This document shows, one piece after another, positions 7,952-16,624 of a stretch of 45,397 bases of DNA. The translations under genes were made by a program, and so were the position numbers. Origin of the DNA: Candidatus Rokubacteria bacterium 13_1_40CM_68_15 (GTDB lineage Bacteria > Methylomirabilota > Methylomirabilia > Rokubacteriales > CSP1-6); assembly GCA_001917585.1 (NCBI GenBank), contig MNEG01000169.1, positions 1-45,397 on the forward strand, given 5' to 3'. How positions within the stretch are numbered: position 1 is the stretch's first letter; the number at the start of each line of letters is the position of its first letter. Under the pieces are notes generated by a model, which saw only the letters and a list, made by a program, of their open reading frames with translations, ran no database searches and was not told the origin of the DNA.

Positions 7952-9520
7952 ATGCGCAGACGGTCGATCTGGATCGCAAGCATCGTCGGGGCGCTGGTGG
8001 TGCTCGCCATCGTCGTCAGCTTTTTCATCGACGAGCCGTTGCGGCGACGGGTCGAGTACGAGATGAACCAGCGTCTGCACGGGTATTCCGTCCGCATCGG
8101 TGCGTTGAATTTTCATCCGCTCGGGTTCTCCATCGACTTCAAGAACATCGTCGTGACCCAGGACGCCTATCCAGATCCGCCAGTCGCGCGAGTGCCGCTG
8201 CTCCACGCGAGCGTGCAATGGCGGGAGCTCATCCGGGCGAAGCTCGTCGCCGATTTCCTTCTCAATCGGCCGGTGATTTACTTCGACCGCCGCCACGCGA
8301 TCGCGGAGGTCAAGGAGGGGATCCCGCCCGACAAGCGCGGCTGGCAGGACGCGCTGCAGGCGATGTACCCGCTCAAGATCAACCTGTTCCGGATCCGCGA
8401 CGCCGAAGTGACCTACGTGGACCAGCCGACCCAGCCGCCGCTGACCCTCAAGGAGCTCTACGTGCGCGCGGAGAACATCCGCAACATCCGCTCGAAGGAT
8501 CGGGTGTATCCCTCACCGCTGAAGGTGAGCGCCGTCGTCTTCGATCGCGGCAAGCTGGTCCTGGACGGCAACGCCGATTTTCTGGCCGAGCCCCATCCGG
8601 CCTTCCTCGCCAAGGTCGCCCTGGACGACATCGCCCTCGACTACTTCAAACCGGTGCTCGCCAGCTTCAACGTCGCCATGCGCCACGGCATGCTCTCGGC
8701 CAGGGGTGACTTCGAGTACGGCCCCAAGATCAGCGCGGTGCACCTCGAGCACGTCGTGCTGCGCGGCGCCGATCTCGACTACGTCTCCACCAAGGAGACG
8801 AAAACGACGGAGAAGGCCCGGGTGAAGACCGTGGCCAAGGCCGCCGACGCCAGCGCCAACCGTCCCGACCTCGAGTACCGCATCGACCGCCTCGAGATCG
8901 CTGACGGAAAGTTCGGCTGGGTCAACGAAGGCGCGACGCCGGCGTACAAGGTGTTCATCACCAAGACGGATCTCGTGCTGGACAACCTCAGCAATCACTT
9001 CACGGCCGGCACGGCCAAGCTGAGGCTGACCGGCCGCTTCATGGACACCGGGGCCACCACGGTCACGGGAGCGTTCCGATCGGAGCTCAACGGCCCCGAC
9101 TTCGATCTGAACGCCGAGATCGTCGACGCCGATCTTCGCGCGATGAACGACGTCCTACGTGCGCACGGGAAGTTCGACGTGGTGTCGGGTGTCTTCTCGT
9201 TGTACTCGGAGGTGCACGTCAAGGACCCGTGGATCCGGGGCTGGGTGAAGCCGCTGTTCCGCGACGTGCAGGTCTACGACAAGGACCAGGACCGGGACAA
9301 GCGCTTCATGCAAAAGGTCTACGAGCGCGCGGTCGGCGTCGCCGCCAAGGTCCTGAAGAACCGTCAACGCAGGGAAGTGGCAACGGTCGCCGACATCTCG
9401 GGTCCGCTCGACAACCCGAAGGCGAGCACGCTCCAGGTCATCGGCAGGCTGATCGAGAACGCGTTCTTCCGCGCGATTCTCCCGGGGTTCCAGCGCGACG
9501 TAGGCAAGAACCGCGCCTGA
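7952..9520 (+). CDS. DUF748 / AsmA-like inner-membrane-anchored protein
   Basis: 522 aa. One N-terminal membrane helix (IWIASIVGALVVLAIVVSFFI) anchors a long periplasmic beta-rich part with AsmA/DUF748 features: VRIGALNFHPLGFSIDFKNI, repeated statements of the type INLFRIRDAEVTYVD and LEIADGKFGW, and a late LTGRFMDTGATTVTGAF strand. Members of this superfamily (AsmA, YhdP, TamB) are bridge-like proteins tied to lipid transfer and outer-membrane homeostasis. The C-terminus has a basic segment (KVLKNRQRREVATVADISG) before a final helix. Its presence supports a two-membrane envelope. The precise role is unknown. Confidence 0.75.
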   Translation: MRRRSIWIASIVGALVVLAIVVSFFIDEPLRRRVEYEMNQRLHGYSVRIGALNFHPLGFSIDFKNIVVTQDAYPDPPVARVPLLHASVQWRELIRAKLVADFLLNRPVIYFDRRHAIAEVKEGIPPDKRGWQDALQAMYPLKINLFRIRDAEVTYVDQPTQPPLTLKELYVRAENIRNIRSKDRVYPSPLKVSAVVFDRGKLVLDGNADFLAEPHPAFLAKVALDDIALDYFKPVLASFNVAMRHGMLSARGDFEYGPKISAVHLEHVVLRGADLDYVSTKETKTTEKARVKTVAKAADASANRPDLEYRIDRLEIADGKFGWVNEGATPAYKVFITKTDLVLDNLSNHFTAGTAKLRLTGRFMDTGATTVTGAFRSELNGPDFDLNAEIVDADLRAMNDVLRAHGKFDVVSGVFSLYSEVHVKDPWIRGWVKPLFRDVQVYDKDQDRDKRFMQKVYERAVGVAAKVLKNRQRREVATVADISGPLDNPKASTLQVIGRLIENAFFRAILPGFQRDVGKNRA

Positions 9521-9544
9521 CCCGCCCGTGTACACTGCGAGGTC

Positions 9545-10579
9545 GTGGACGTCCACGATTTCGATTACGAGCTGCCGCCTGAGGCGATCGCCCAGGCGCC
9601 GGCGATCGAGCGGGACGCTGCGCGCCTTCTCCTCATCGACCGCGGCCGCGGCGCGCTCGAAGACCACGTCTTTCGCGAGCTGCCCGATCTGCTCCGGCCC
9701 GGAGACTGTGTCGTCGTCAATGACTCCCGAGTGATTCCGGCCCGCGTCCTCGCGCTCGACGCCGGCCGGCGCCGCATCGAGCTCCTCTTCGTCGAGCCGC
9801 AGGCCGGTGGACGGTGGCGCGCGCTGGTGCGGCCGGGACGACGATGCCGCGCGGAGACGACGCTGGTCGTTCCGGGCCCGGTGGAGGCGCAGCTGCGCAT
9901 CGTCGCGGTCGAGGCCGAGGGCCCGCGTATCGTCGAGCGCGTGGGCGGCACGATCGAGGATCTGCTGGCGCGCCACGGCATCCCGCCACTACCGCCGTAC
10001 ATCGCACGCCATGCCGAGCCCACGGCGGCCGATCGCGAGCGCTATCAAACGGTGTACGCCCAGCCCCCGGGCTCGGTGGCGGCGCCGACGGCGGGGCTTC
10101 ACTTCACGCCGGCACTTCTCGATCGCATGCGCGCACGCGGCATCGAAGTCCACGCGCTGACGCTCCACGTTGGGCCGGCGACCTTTCGGCCCATCAAGAC
10201 CCGGCACGTCGAGGATCACGTCCTGGCCGGCGAGCGCGTGATCATCCCCGCTGGCGTCGCCGACGCCGTCAACGCGGCGCGGGAGGAGGGCCGGCGTGTG
10301 GTGGCGGTGGGGACGACGACGACGCGTGCGCTGGAGTCCGCCGCCGAGACCAATGGGCAGATTCGAGTGCGGCACGGGACCGCGGACGCCTATATCACGC
10401 CGGGTTACCGGTTCCGCGCTGTCGACGCGCTCGTCACCAACTTCCACTTGCCGCGCTCGTCACTCCTGGTACTGGTGTGTGCCCTCGCCGGACGTGAGCT
10501 GATCTTCAAGGCCTATCAGCACGCGCTTCGCGCCGGCTATCGCTTCTATTCTTACGGCGACGCGACCCTCATCGTGTGA
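9545..10579 (+). CDS. queA: S-adenosylmethionine:tRNA ribosyltransferase-isomerase QueA
   Basis: 344 aa from GTG 9545. It starts VHDFDYELPPEAIAQAP and contains GDCVVVNDSRVIPARV, PLPPYIARHAEP, the long conserved segment SVAAPTAGLHFTPALLD, HALTLHVGPATFRPIK and the C-terminal TNFHLPRSSLLVLVCALAG. QueA transfers the ribosyl moiety of SAM onto 7-aminomethyl-7-deazaguanine in tRNA, giving epoxyqueuosine, the step after Tgt. A TACACT -10-like hexamer (9531-9536) lies 8 nt before the start. tgt begins one base after the stop. Confidence 0.96.
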   Translation: MDVHDFDYELPPEAIAQAPAIERDAARLLLIDRGRGALEDHVFRELPDLLRPGDCVVVNDSRVIPARVLALDAGRRRIELLFVEPQAGGRWRALVRPGRRCRAETTLVVPGPVEAQLRIVAVEAEGPRIVERVGGTIEDLLARHGIPPLPPYIARHAEPTAADRERYQTVYAQPPGSVAAPTAGLHFTPALLDRMRARGIEVHALTLHVGPATFRPIKTRHVEDHVLAGERVIIPAGVADAVNAAREEGRRVVAVGTTTTRALESAAETNGQIRVRHGTADAYITPGYRFRAVDALVTNFHLPRSSLLVLVCALAGRELIFKAYQHALRAGYRFYSYGDATLIV

Positions 10580-10580
10580 A

Positions 10581-11732
10581 ATGACCTTCGACGTCGTAGC
10601 CACCGACGGTGGAGCGAGGCGCGGCCGGCTCACGACGGCGCATGGCGTCGTGGACACGCCGGCGTTCATGCCGGTGGGCACCCGCGGCACCGTGAAGGCC
10701 CTGGGACCCGACGACCTCACCGCGGCCGGCGCCCAGATCGTGCTGGCCAACACCTATCACCTTCTCCTGCGGCCCGGGCACGACCTGATCCGAGACCTGG
10801 GCGGCCTGCACCGCTTCATGGCGTGGGACGGCCCCATTCTCACGGACTCCGGCGGTTTTCAGGTGTTCAGCCTTTCGAAGATCAGAAAGATCAGCGAGGA
10901 CGGCGTGGAGTTCCGGTCACCCGTCGACGGCTCCGCCCATGCGCTCACACCCGAGCGGTCCATCGAGATCCAGCACGCGCTCGGCGCCGACATCATCCAT
11001 CCTCTCGACGAGTGCCTGGCGTATCCGGCCACCCGCGAGGCGACCGAGCGGTCGCTCGCGTTGACCCTCCGCTGGGCCAGACGCGCGCAGGTGGCCCACG
11101 CCGCGGTCGCCAGTGACGCAGCGCTCTTCGGGATCGTCCAGGGCGGCGCCTGGGACGACCTGCGCGAGCGCGCGGTCGCCGAGACGGTGGCGCTGGGCTT
11201 TGACGGCTACGCCATCGGCGGAATGGCCGTCGGCGAGCCGAAGCCCCTCATGTACGCCTTGACGGCGACTGTCGCCGCACGCCTGCCGGTGGCGCAGCCG
11301 CGCTATCTCATGGGCGTGGGCAAGCCCGAGGATCTGGTCGAGGCGGTCAGCCAGGGCGTGGATCTCTTCGATTGCGTGTTGCCCACGCGGAACGCCCGCA
11401 ACGGCCAGTGCTTCACCGCCGATGGCCCTCTCGTGATCAAGCATGCGGAGTACGCCCGTGACGCCCGGCCGCTCCAGGAGGGGTGTGGCTGCTACGCGTG
11501 CCGGCGATTTTCTCGCGCGTATCTCCGCCACCTCTTCGTCACCGAGGAGTTGCTGGCGTTCCGGCTCCTCAGCCTGCACAACATTCACTTCTTCCTCGGG
11601 TTGATGGCCGACCTCAGGAGTGCGATCGCCGAAGGGCGTCTGGGGCCATTCAAGACTCGGTTTTTCGAGCGATATCCCGTACACCCCGTGGAGGGGAAAG
11701 CCGGCGACACCACGAGATTGCTGTCTCCGTAA
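10581..11732 (+). CDS. tgt: tRNA-guanine transglycosylase Tgt
   Basis: 383 aa. Tgt exchanges the wobble guanine for preQ1 in tRNAs with GUN anticodons. Visible signatures are TPAFMPVGTRGTVK, ILTDSGGFQVFSL with the general catalytic Asp, FGIVQGG, and GVDLFDCVLPTRNARNGQ with the nucleophilic Asp. The zinc site is GCGCYAC plus the later His of LHNIHFF. One mildly unusual segment is IIHPLDECLAYP, where many family members read MAFDEC. Coupled to queA. The usual next gene, yajC, is displaced nearly 5 kb downstream. Confidence 0.97.
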   Translation: MTFDVVATDGGARRGRLTTAHGVVDTPAFMPVGTRGTVKALGPDDLTAAGAQIVLANTYHLLLRPGHDLIRDLGGLHRFMAWDGPILTDSGGFQVFSLSKIRKISEDGVEFRSPVDGSAHALTPERSIEIQHALGADIIHPLDECLAYPATREATERSLALTLRWARRAQVAHAAVASDAALFGIVQGGAWDDLRERAVAETVALGFDGYAIGGMAVGEPKPLMYALTATVAARLPVAQPRYLMGVGKPEDLVEAVSQGVDLFDCVLPTRNARNGQCFTADGPLVIKHAEYARDARPLQEGCGCYACRRFSRAYLRHLFVTEELLAFRLLSLHNIHFFLGLMADLRSAIAEGRLGPFKTRFFERYPVHPVEGKAGDTTRLLSP

Positions 11733-11750
11733 TGCGGGCATCTGCAGTGG

Positions 11751-13328
11751 TCATTTCGTGGCGTCTTGCTCGACCCGGACGATCGCGCGATGGACCAGAC
11801 GCCGAACTTCGGGCACATCGAAGGGCTTCATCAGGAACGGCGCTCCGGTGGACTCGAGGAACTCTCGCTTGGCACGGTCGAGGACGTCACCGGTCAGAAA
11901 GATGATGCGGCGGCATAGTTCCGGGAATCGGCTCTTCAACTGTCGATAGAAGTCGGAGCCGTCGAGCACCGGCATCTTCGTGTCGCTGAGGATGAGGTCG
12001 TAATGCCGGTTGGCGAGCCGCGCCAGAGCCTCGGCGCCGTTCGACGCCATGTCGACCTGATGACCGGACTGCGTCAGGATCTCGGTGAGCATCTGGGCGA
12101 TCTCGACCTCGTCGTCGACCACCAGAACCCGCTTGGCGCTCACCGGCGGCAGTGCGTCGACGGACTGCGCCGTGATGCCGACGACCTTCCGTTCGGGCAA
12201 TGGCAGCTCGATCAGAAAGGTCGCGCCGCGGCCCTGCTCGCTCTGGATGTCGATCGTTCCCCCGTGGTCCTCGATGATTCCCCGACAGAGCGACAGTCCG
12301 AGCCCCGTCCCCTCGCCAACCGGCTTTGTCGTGAAGAAGGCCTCGAAGATCTTCTCCCGGAGCTCTTGGGGGATTCCGGGTCCCGTGTCGGTGACCGCGA
12401 GCTGGAGACGCTGGCGCGCTCGGTCCAGGCGCGTCGCCAGGCTGATACGCCGCGGCGCCTCCCTGCCTCGCATCGCGTGATGGGCATTGGCAATCAGATT
12501 GACGACGACCTGATGGAGTTGATGGCCGTCAGCCCACAATGTCGGCAGCCCATCGCTTAGATCGCACGTGACCTCGACATTGCAGGTGCGCAACTCGTAG
12601 GCGAGCATCTCGAGCGCTTCGTGCACGACCGTGTTGAGCTGCACATCCCGGCGCTCGGGCGGCTGCTGGCGGGCGAGGGCGAGGAAGTTTCGCACGATGC
12701 GGGCGCACCGATCGGCCGCCGCGCGGATCTTCTCGGCCCGTGCGGCCAGGGACTCGTCCTTCGCACCCTCGCGAAGCAGGTGAGCGTGGCCCGTGAGCAC
12801 CGCGAGGGGGTTGTTGAGCTCATGGGCCACCCCCGCGAGCAACGAGCCCATCGTGGCCACCTTCTCGCTCTGCAGGAGGCGCTGGGTCCTCTCGGCAACG
12901 ATCTGCTCCAGCGAGCGGTTCTGGCGGTCGAGCTCGAGGTAGAGAAACCGGGTGTCCAGGAGGTTCTTGATTCGGAGGAGCACCTCGACCCGGTCGAAGG
13001 GCTTGGTCAGGAAGTCCTTGGCGCCGGCGGCTAGTGCCCGCTGCTTGGCCTCCATCGTCACGTCGGCGGTCAGCACGAGGATCGGCACATACGCGCCCTC
13101 GGGAATCGACAGCTGGCCCATCACGGCGACGCCGTCGAGGTGCGGCATCATGAGGTCGAGCAGGATCAAGTCAGGTTGCAGCTCGTCATAGAGGGCGCGG
13201 ACCTGCCGGGGATCCGTCGTCGTGACGAGGTTGTGGTAGCCCGTCTGTTTCAGCAGGCGCTCGAGGAGCCGGACGTTCGCGATTTCATCGTCGACGACCA
13301 GGATTCGGGCTTCGTTGAGGTCACCCAC
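11751..13328 (-). CDS. Hybrid histidine kinase REC-HisKA-HATPase-REC
   Basis: 525 aa from GTG 13328, chosen because RILVVDDE begins seven residues later and a GGAGG Shine-Dalgarno lies 6-7 nt upstream; codons further upstream in this frame fall inside the preceding gene. Domains: receiver 1 (8-123, phosphoacceptor D58 in LILLDLMMP); a coiled-coil linker; HisKA with H169 in GVAHELNNPLAVL; HATPase with the N-box (VVVNLIANAHHAM), DTGPGIP, and GEGTGLGLSL; receiver 2 (about 400-520, D449 in LILSDTKMP). No membrane segment, so it is cytoplasmic. It follows the membrane kinase gene after 2 nt and has no DNA-binding output domain. Confidence 0.92.
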   Translation of the reverse strand: MGDLNEARILVVDDEIANVRLLERLLKQTGYHNLVTTTDPRQVRALYDELQPDLILLDLMMPHLDGVAVMGQLSIPEGAYVPILVLTADVTMEAKQRALAAGAKDFLTKPFDRVEVLLRIKNLLDTRFLYLELDRQNRSLEQIVAERTQRLLQSEKVATMGSLLAGVAHELNNPLAVLTGHAHLLREGAKDESLAARAEKIRAAADRCARIVRNFLALARQQPPERRDVQLNTVVHEALEMLAYELRTCNVEVTCDLSDGLPTLWADGHQLHQVVVNLIANAHHAMRGREAPRRISLATRLDRARQRLQLAVTDTGPGIPQELREKIFEAFFTTKPVGEGTGLGLSLCRGIIEDHGGTIDIQSEQGRGATFLIELPLPERKVVGITAQSVDALPPVSAKRVLVVDDEVEIAQMLTEILTQSGHQVDMASNGAEALARLANRHYDLILSDTKMPVLDGSDFYRQLKSRFPELCRRIIFLTGDVLDRAKREFLESTGAPFLMKPFDVPEVRRLVHRAIVRVEQDATK

Positions 13329-13330
13329 CG

Positions 13331-15394
13331 CTATGCCTCCACGTTGACCAGCGTGTCGTCCACGAGGGCCAACACCTGTCTGATGTCGAGCGGCTTGGTC
13401 AGGTATTCGCGAGCCCCCTGCTCCAGTAGCCGCTTGATCTGTCCCGGCGTGGCATCGGCGCTGAGGATCACGACGGGGATCCCCCTGGTGCGTGGATCGG
13501 CGGAGAGCCGGGCCAGGACATCGCTGCCGGGAAGATCGGGCAGATGAAGATCCAGAATGATCAGCTCCGGGCGATGGTCTCGGGCCAGCTCGAGCCCGCG
13601 CGTGCCCTGCATGGCGGACAGGAGCCTCACTCCGGGCCGCCACATCATGATCCGCTCCAGCAGGCGCACGTTGGAGAGGTTGTCCTCGATGTACAGCACT
13701 GTCCCGCGGATGCCCGCCAGTCCGGCGTCATGGGTGTCGACACTCTTCGTGCTGTCGACCGCTACGGGCGGAGACTCCGCGCGCTGCAGCTCCACCGTGA
13801 ACGTGGTCCCGTGGCCGATCGTGCTCGTGGCCGAGAGCGTGCCGCCCATCGCCTCGACGAGGTGGTGGGAGAGCGCGAGCCCAAGCCCGGTGCCTTCAAT
13901 CGTCGTCTGCTCGGCGCCGAGCCGGTCGAACGGCCTGAACAACCGCTCCATCATCTCGGGCGCGATGCCGCGACCCGTGTCGGCGACGGTGAGGCGAAGC
14001 CGAGCCGCCGGGCCGGTTTCGCACGCCACGCGAACGACCCCGCCTTCGCGGTTGTACTTGATGGCGTTCGAGAGGAGATTCAAGACGACTTGCTGAAGGC
14101 GTTGCCGGTCAGCCGTGACGTATCCATCATGCGCTGGCGTCTCGACGAGTGCGATTCTCTTGATTGACGCCTGCGGACGGACCATGTCGAGGGCGGCGCG
14201 GAGGACCTCGCTGACCAGCACCGGCTCGAGGGACATGGGCAGCTTCCCGGCCTCGATCCGTGCGATGTCGAGCACTTCGTTGATCAGGCCGAGCAAGTGG
14301 CGCCCGCCCTTGAGGATGTGATCCACGCTCTCGCGTTGCTCAGCGCTCTGGACCTCGAGCTCGAGCAACTGGGCGAAGCCGATGATGCCGTTCAACGGCG
14401 TGCGCAGCTCATGGCTCATGCGTGAGAGGAACTCGCTCTTCGCCCGGTTGGCGGTCGTGGCGGCCTCCTCGGCCTGTTGCACGCGCCGGCGCTCCTGGCG
14501 CTCGCGTTCGTGCACCTCGACGAGCCGGGCGTAGAGCATGCCGTTCTCGAGAAGCAGTACGAGCAGCACGAAGCTTGCGGCGAGCAGCCCATAGATCCGG
14601 CCGGCGTAGAAGCCGAGGTCGAAACGGCCACCGTTGAGGACCCCGGCCAGCGCGATATCGAACAGCCACGCGCACATCACGACCATGAGCCACAGGTCGA
14701 GCACGGAGTGCGGCCGTCGCTTCCAGAGCACGGCCAGGGCAAGGAGACTCAAGCCCCAGACGGCGGAGACGACGAAGATCATCGTCGGCGTGTAGCGATT
14801 GTTCAGGATGACCATGGGCAGAGCGCCCTGGCCCACCGTGGCGAGGAGCGTGAGCCCGCCCACGACGGCGAAAACGGTGGTCAAGCTCCGGAGGACGGCC
14901 CAGCGGGCAGGTCCTGGCGCCGGGCTCGTCTCACGGGCCTCGTCCTTGAGCAGGGCATACGTGATGACGACGATTGGAAAGCCGCCGTGCCAGAACATGT
15001 ACAACCACGCCGTGGTCTGGGACCCGGCGCCGAGCAGGCCGGTCGGCGAAAAAAGGCCGGGGAAGCTGAGCGTGTGAAAGACCGTAATGCAGGCCGTGAA
15101 CAGGTAGCCGCTGGCCAGCACCAGCAGCGCCCGGGCCGGCAAGATCCTGAACTGACCGAGCAAGAGGACCGCCGTGATCACGTCGTTGATCACGAGGGCC
15201 GACTGATAGATCGGGATGAAGGCCCACACCTGACCGAGCGGCATCTTCGCAAACGGTACCGCCGCGACAAAGAGCGAGACCGATACGAACACGACGGCTA
15301 ACGCGAGCCGGCGGTCGTCGCGCTCAGCCGGCAGTGTCGACAGGAATACTCGGCGCTCGTCTGCTGACTCTGATTGCCGCGCGGGAGAACGCAT
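13331..15394 (-). CDS. Membrane hybrid histidine kinase with MASE4 sensor and receiver
   Basis: About 687 aa from ATG 15394. The N-terminal 270 residues are a multi-pass MASE4 sensor (SLFVAAVPFAKMPLGQVWAF, YQSALVINDVITAVLLLGQF, WLYMFWHGGFPIVVITYALL). Then follow a coiled coil, HisKA with H328 (SRMSHELRTPLNGIIGFAQL), HATPase (VVLNLLSNAIKYNREG, DTGRGIAPEM, EGTGLGLAL), and a C-terminal receiver with D615 (LIILDLHLPDLPG). The signal sensed by MASE4 domains is not defined. The frame is open to an ATG at 15538, but a promoter-like element at 15443-15471 lies between, so 15394 is preferred; its Shine-Dalgarno is weak. The downstream kinase gene is 2 nt away. Confidence 0.9.
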   Translation of the reverse strand: MRSPARQSESADERRVFLSTLPAERDDRRLALAVVFVSVSLFVAAVPFAKMPLGQVWAFIPIYQSALVINDVITAVLLLGQFRILPARALLVLASGYLFTACITVFHTLSFPGLFSPTGLLGAGSQTTAWLYMFWHGGFPIVVITYALLKDEARETSPAPGPARWAVLRSLTTVFAVVGGLTLLATVGQGALPMVILNNRYTPTMIFVVSAVWGLSLLALAVLWKRRPHSVLDLWLMVVMCAWLFDIALAGVLNGGRFDLGFYAGRIYGLLAASFVLLVLLLENGMLYARLVEVHERERQERRRVQQAEEAATTANRAKSEFLSRMSHELRTPLNGIIGFAQLLELEVQSAEQRESVDHILKGGRHLLGLINEVLDIARIEAGKLPMSLEPVLVSEVLRAALDMVRPQASIKRIALVETPAHDGYVTADRQRLQQVVLNLLSNAIKYNREGGVVRVACETGPAARLRLTVADTGRGIAPEMMERLFRPFDRLGAEQTTIEGTGLGLALSHHLVEAMGGTLSATSTIGHGTTFTVELQRAESPPVAVDSTKSVDTHDAGLAGIRGTVLYIEDNLSNVRLLERIMMWRPGVRLLSAMQGTRGLELARDHRPELIILDLHLPDLPGSDVLARLSADPRTRGIPVVILSADATPGQIKRLLEQGAREYLTKPLDIRQVLALVDDTLVNVEA

Positions 15395-15442
15395 CACGAA
15401 GCCGTGACGGAAAACACGGCTCGCACCGAGGCGAGCATCGTG

Positions 15443-15471
15443 GGAATACGCCGAAAACCGCGAACGGCCAA
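15443..15471 (-). promoter_or_regulatory. Candidate promoter of the two-kinase operon
   Basis: On the minus strand, TTGGCC (15471-15466), a 17-nt spacer and TATTCC (15448-15443). The distance to ATG 15394 is about 49 nt, and the element supports that start over the in-frame ATG at 15538. Confidence 0.4.
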
Positions 15472-15661
15472 TGTCATCCCGTGAGTTCCCTTCGCTGTGA
15501 TGTTCGGGGTGTCGTGAGTGAGGCATCGCCCATGCCAAGCCCGATTGGCGGCGCTCAACGCTAGAAATGGGGGAGAAACAACTTTCCTACGACGGGCGGG
15601 GGCTCGGGAATGTCGTAAGGGCACAGACACTGCCGAAAGGCCCGAGACGATCCTCTGGCCA

Positions 15662-15900
15662 TCAGAAGCGGAGCGCGACTCCCGCGTTGAGCCCCTGGGG
15701 CAAGAAGTCGGAGCCCTCGAAGGAGAGGCGGCCCAGAAGGACGGGCTCTGGGTGGAATTGATGCTGCGATCGATCTGGTTGCCCGAGCGCGCCGCGTTGT
15801 TGGTGTAGAGGAACGTGTAGCCGGGGGGAGACCGATCGGTAACGTCAGCGAGGATGTTTACATGTCGCTCGAGCCCCGTGCGGACCGCTGAACACCGTGT
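15662..15900 (-). pseudogene. Decayed 3' end of an outer-membrane beta-barrel gene
   Basis: On the minus strand one frame reads SPPGYTFLYTNNAARSGNQI. A second frame takes over near 15720-15740 and ends VLLGRLSFEGS then DFLPQGLNAGVALRF followed by TGA (15664-15662). The alternating hydrophobic pattern and final Phe are typical of the last strands of outer-membrane barrels. Neither frame has a plausible start and the two need a frameshift to join, so it looks like a relic with its 5' part gone. It could belong to a TonB receptor or porin; the family cannot be named from this piece. It overlaps the 3' end of the small Cys-containing ORF. Confidence 0.35.
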
Positions 15901-16064
15901 CGCACGCTTTCTAGCCGCATGCAGTGCGAACACCGCGGCCGCTCGTCGGTCCCGGGACGCCGGTTGCGCGCCCGGATCTTCTTGCCCTCCGGGCACTTGT
16001 TGTCGTCGTGATAGACATTGCGGTACTGAGGAATGGACGAGTGGAATGGGGGTACTTTGGACAT
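15858..16064 (-). CDS. Small Cys-motif protein (possible zinc-binding), uncharacterised
   Basis: 68 aa from ATG 16064 on the minus strand, with AGGTGA about 6 nt upstream. The centre reads QYRNVYHDDNKCPEGKKI, then a basic stretch ending in CSHCMRL. A single CPEG, a Gly-Thr turn (RRPGTDE) and a CxxC form a compact Cys/His set that recalls small hypothetical zinc-ribbon-like proteins of soil bacteria, which I recognise only as a pattern. The C-terminal 20 residues are low quality and overlap the barrel relic, so the true end may have been replaced. No function is proposed. Confidence 0.5.
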   Translation of the reverse strand: MSKVPPFHSSIPQYRNVYHDDNKCPEGKKIRARNRRPGTDERPRCSHCMRLESVRHGVQRSARGSSDM

Positions 16065-16624
16065 CCTTCGTCACCTATCTTCTGCAGATCGACCCGATCC
16101 TCGAGCCACCTCTTCGCGAGGCAACGGGTGTGCCACTCCACGCCAGCAGAAAGATCACCGACTTCCGACTTCGGGCGAGGGCGACACCGACAGAAACTGT
16201 GCAGCGTGCACACGATCTGTCCGGCGATGCGATTCACGGCGCGTGCGCCTTCGGAAGTCAGAGCTGACCGCTACGTGAAATTACGTCCGCCGCAGCCACG
16301 TAAAATTACGGAACCCTCGGTTGCGCCGCCAGGCGGAGCCGGTCGAGCACGATGAGGCGCACTACAGGCGGGATCGCACCTCGATTCATCGCGACTGCGT
16401 GGAGAAAATTCGAGAAGCGCAAGCCCTCGAGCCGGCGCAGAACGCCCTCGGGCCGAGAGAGGTGGCCAGGTCGATCATCGGCCACATCACCGACGCCGGC
16501 TGGCGGCCGGGGACATCCAAGTCCTCGCTGATACAATCTTCTTCGCATGCTCGCTGGATATCCTGTACCATCCGCCGTTGTCTCCCTCGACTAAGAGTTT
16601 CGGACGGAGGCCTGATATTTCAGA
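16065..16624. other. Gene-poor stretch before yajC
   Basis: 560 bp in which I find no convincing gene. Open frames exist on both strands (for example 16306-16548 minus), but none shows a recognisable motif or good start. It contains the paired operator-like repeats at 16273-16310 and the unassigned leader of yajC. A TGATACAAT string near 16530 could be a -10 region for yajC, without a clear -35. Confidence 0.5.
16273..16310. repeat. Two near-identical 13-bp inverted-repeat boxes
   Basis: ACGTGAAATTACG (16273-16285) and ACGTAAAATTACG (16298-16310) match at 12 of 13 positions and lie 25 bp apart. Each is nearly palindromic (CGTAA/TTACG arms around AA). They could be a tandem operator, or the repeated terminal boxes of an IS21-like element whose body is lost. 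No transposase is recognisable beside them. Confidence 0.45.

Noticed and set aside
13329-13643. N-terminal extension of the soluble kinase up to 13643
   Set aside because: It would lie inside the upstream kinase gene in another frame and has a shadow-like Arg/Pro/Gly composition.
15395-15538. Longer start of the MASE4 kinase at ATG 15538
   Set aside because: The extra residues are not membrane-like and a promoter-like element lies within them.
16306-16548. 80-codon minus-strand ORF and plus-strand ORF 16321-16782
   Set aside because: No recognisable motif, no good ribosome site, and the plus-strand ORF runs into yajC in another frame.
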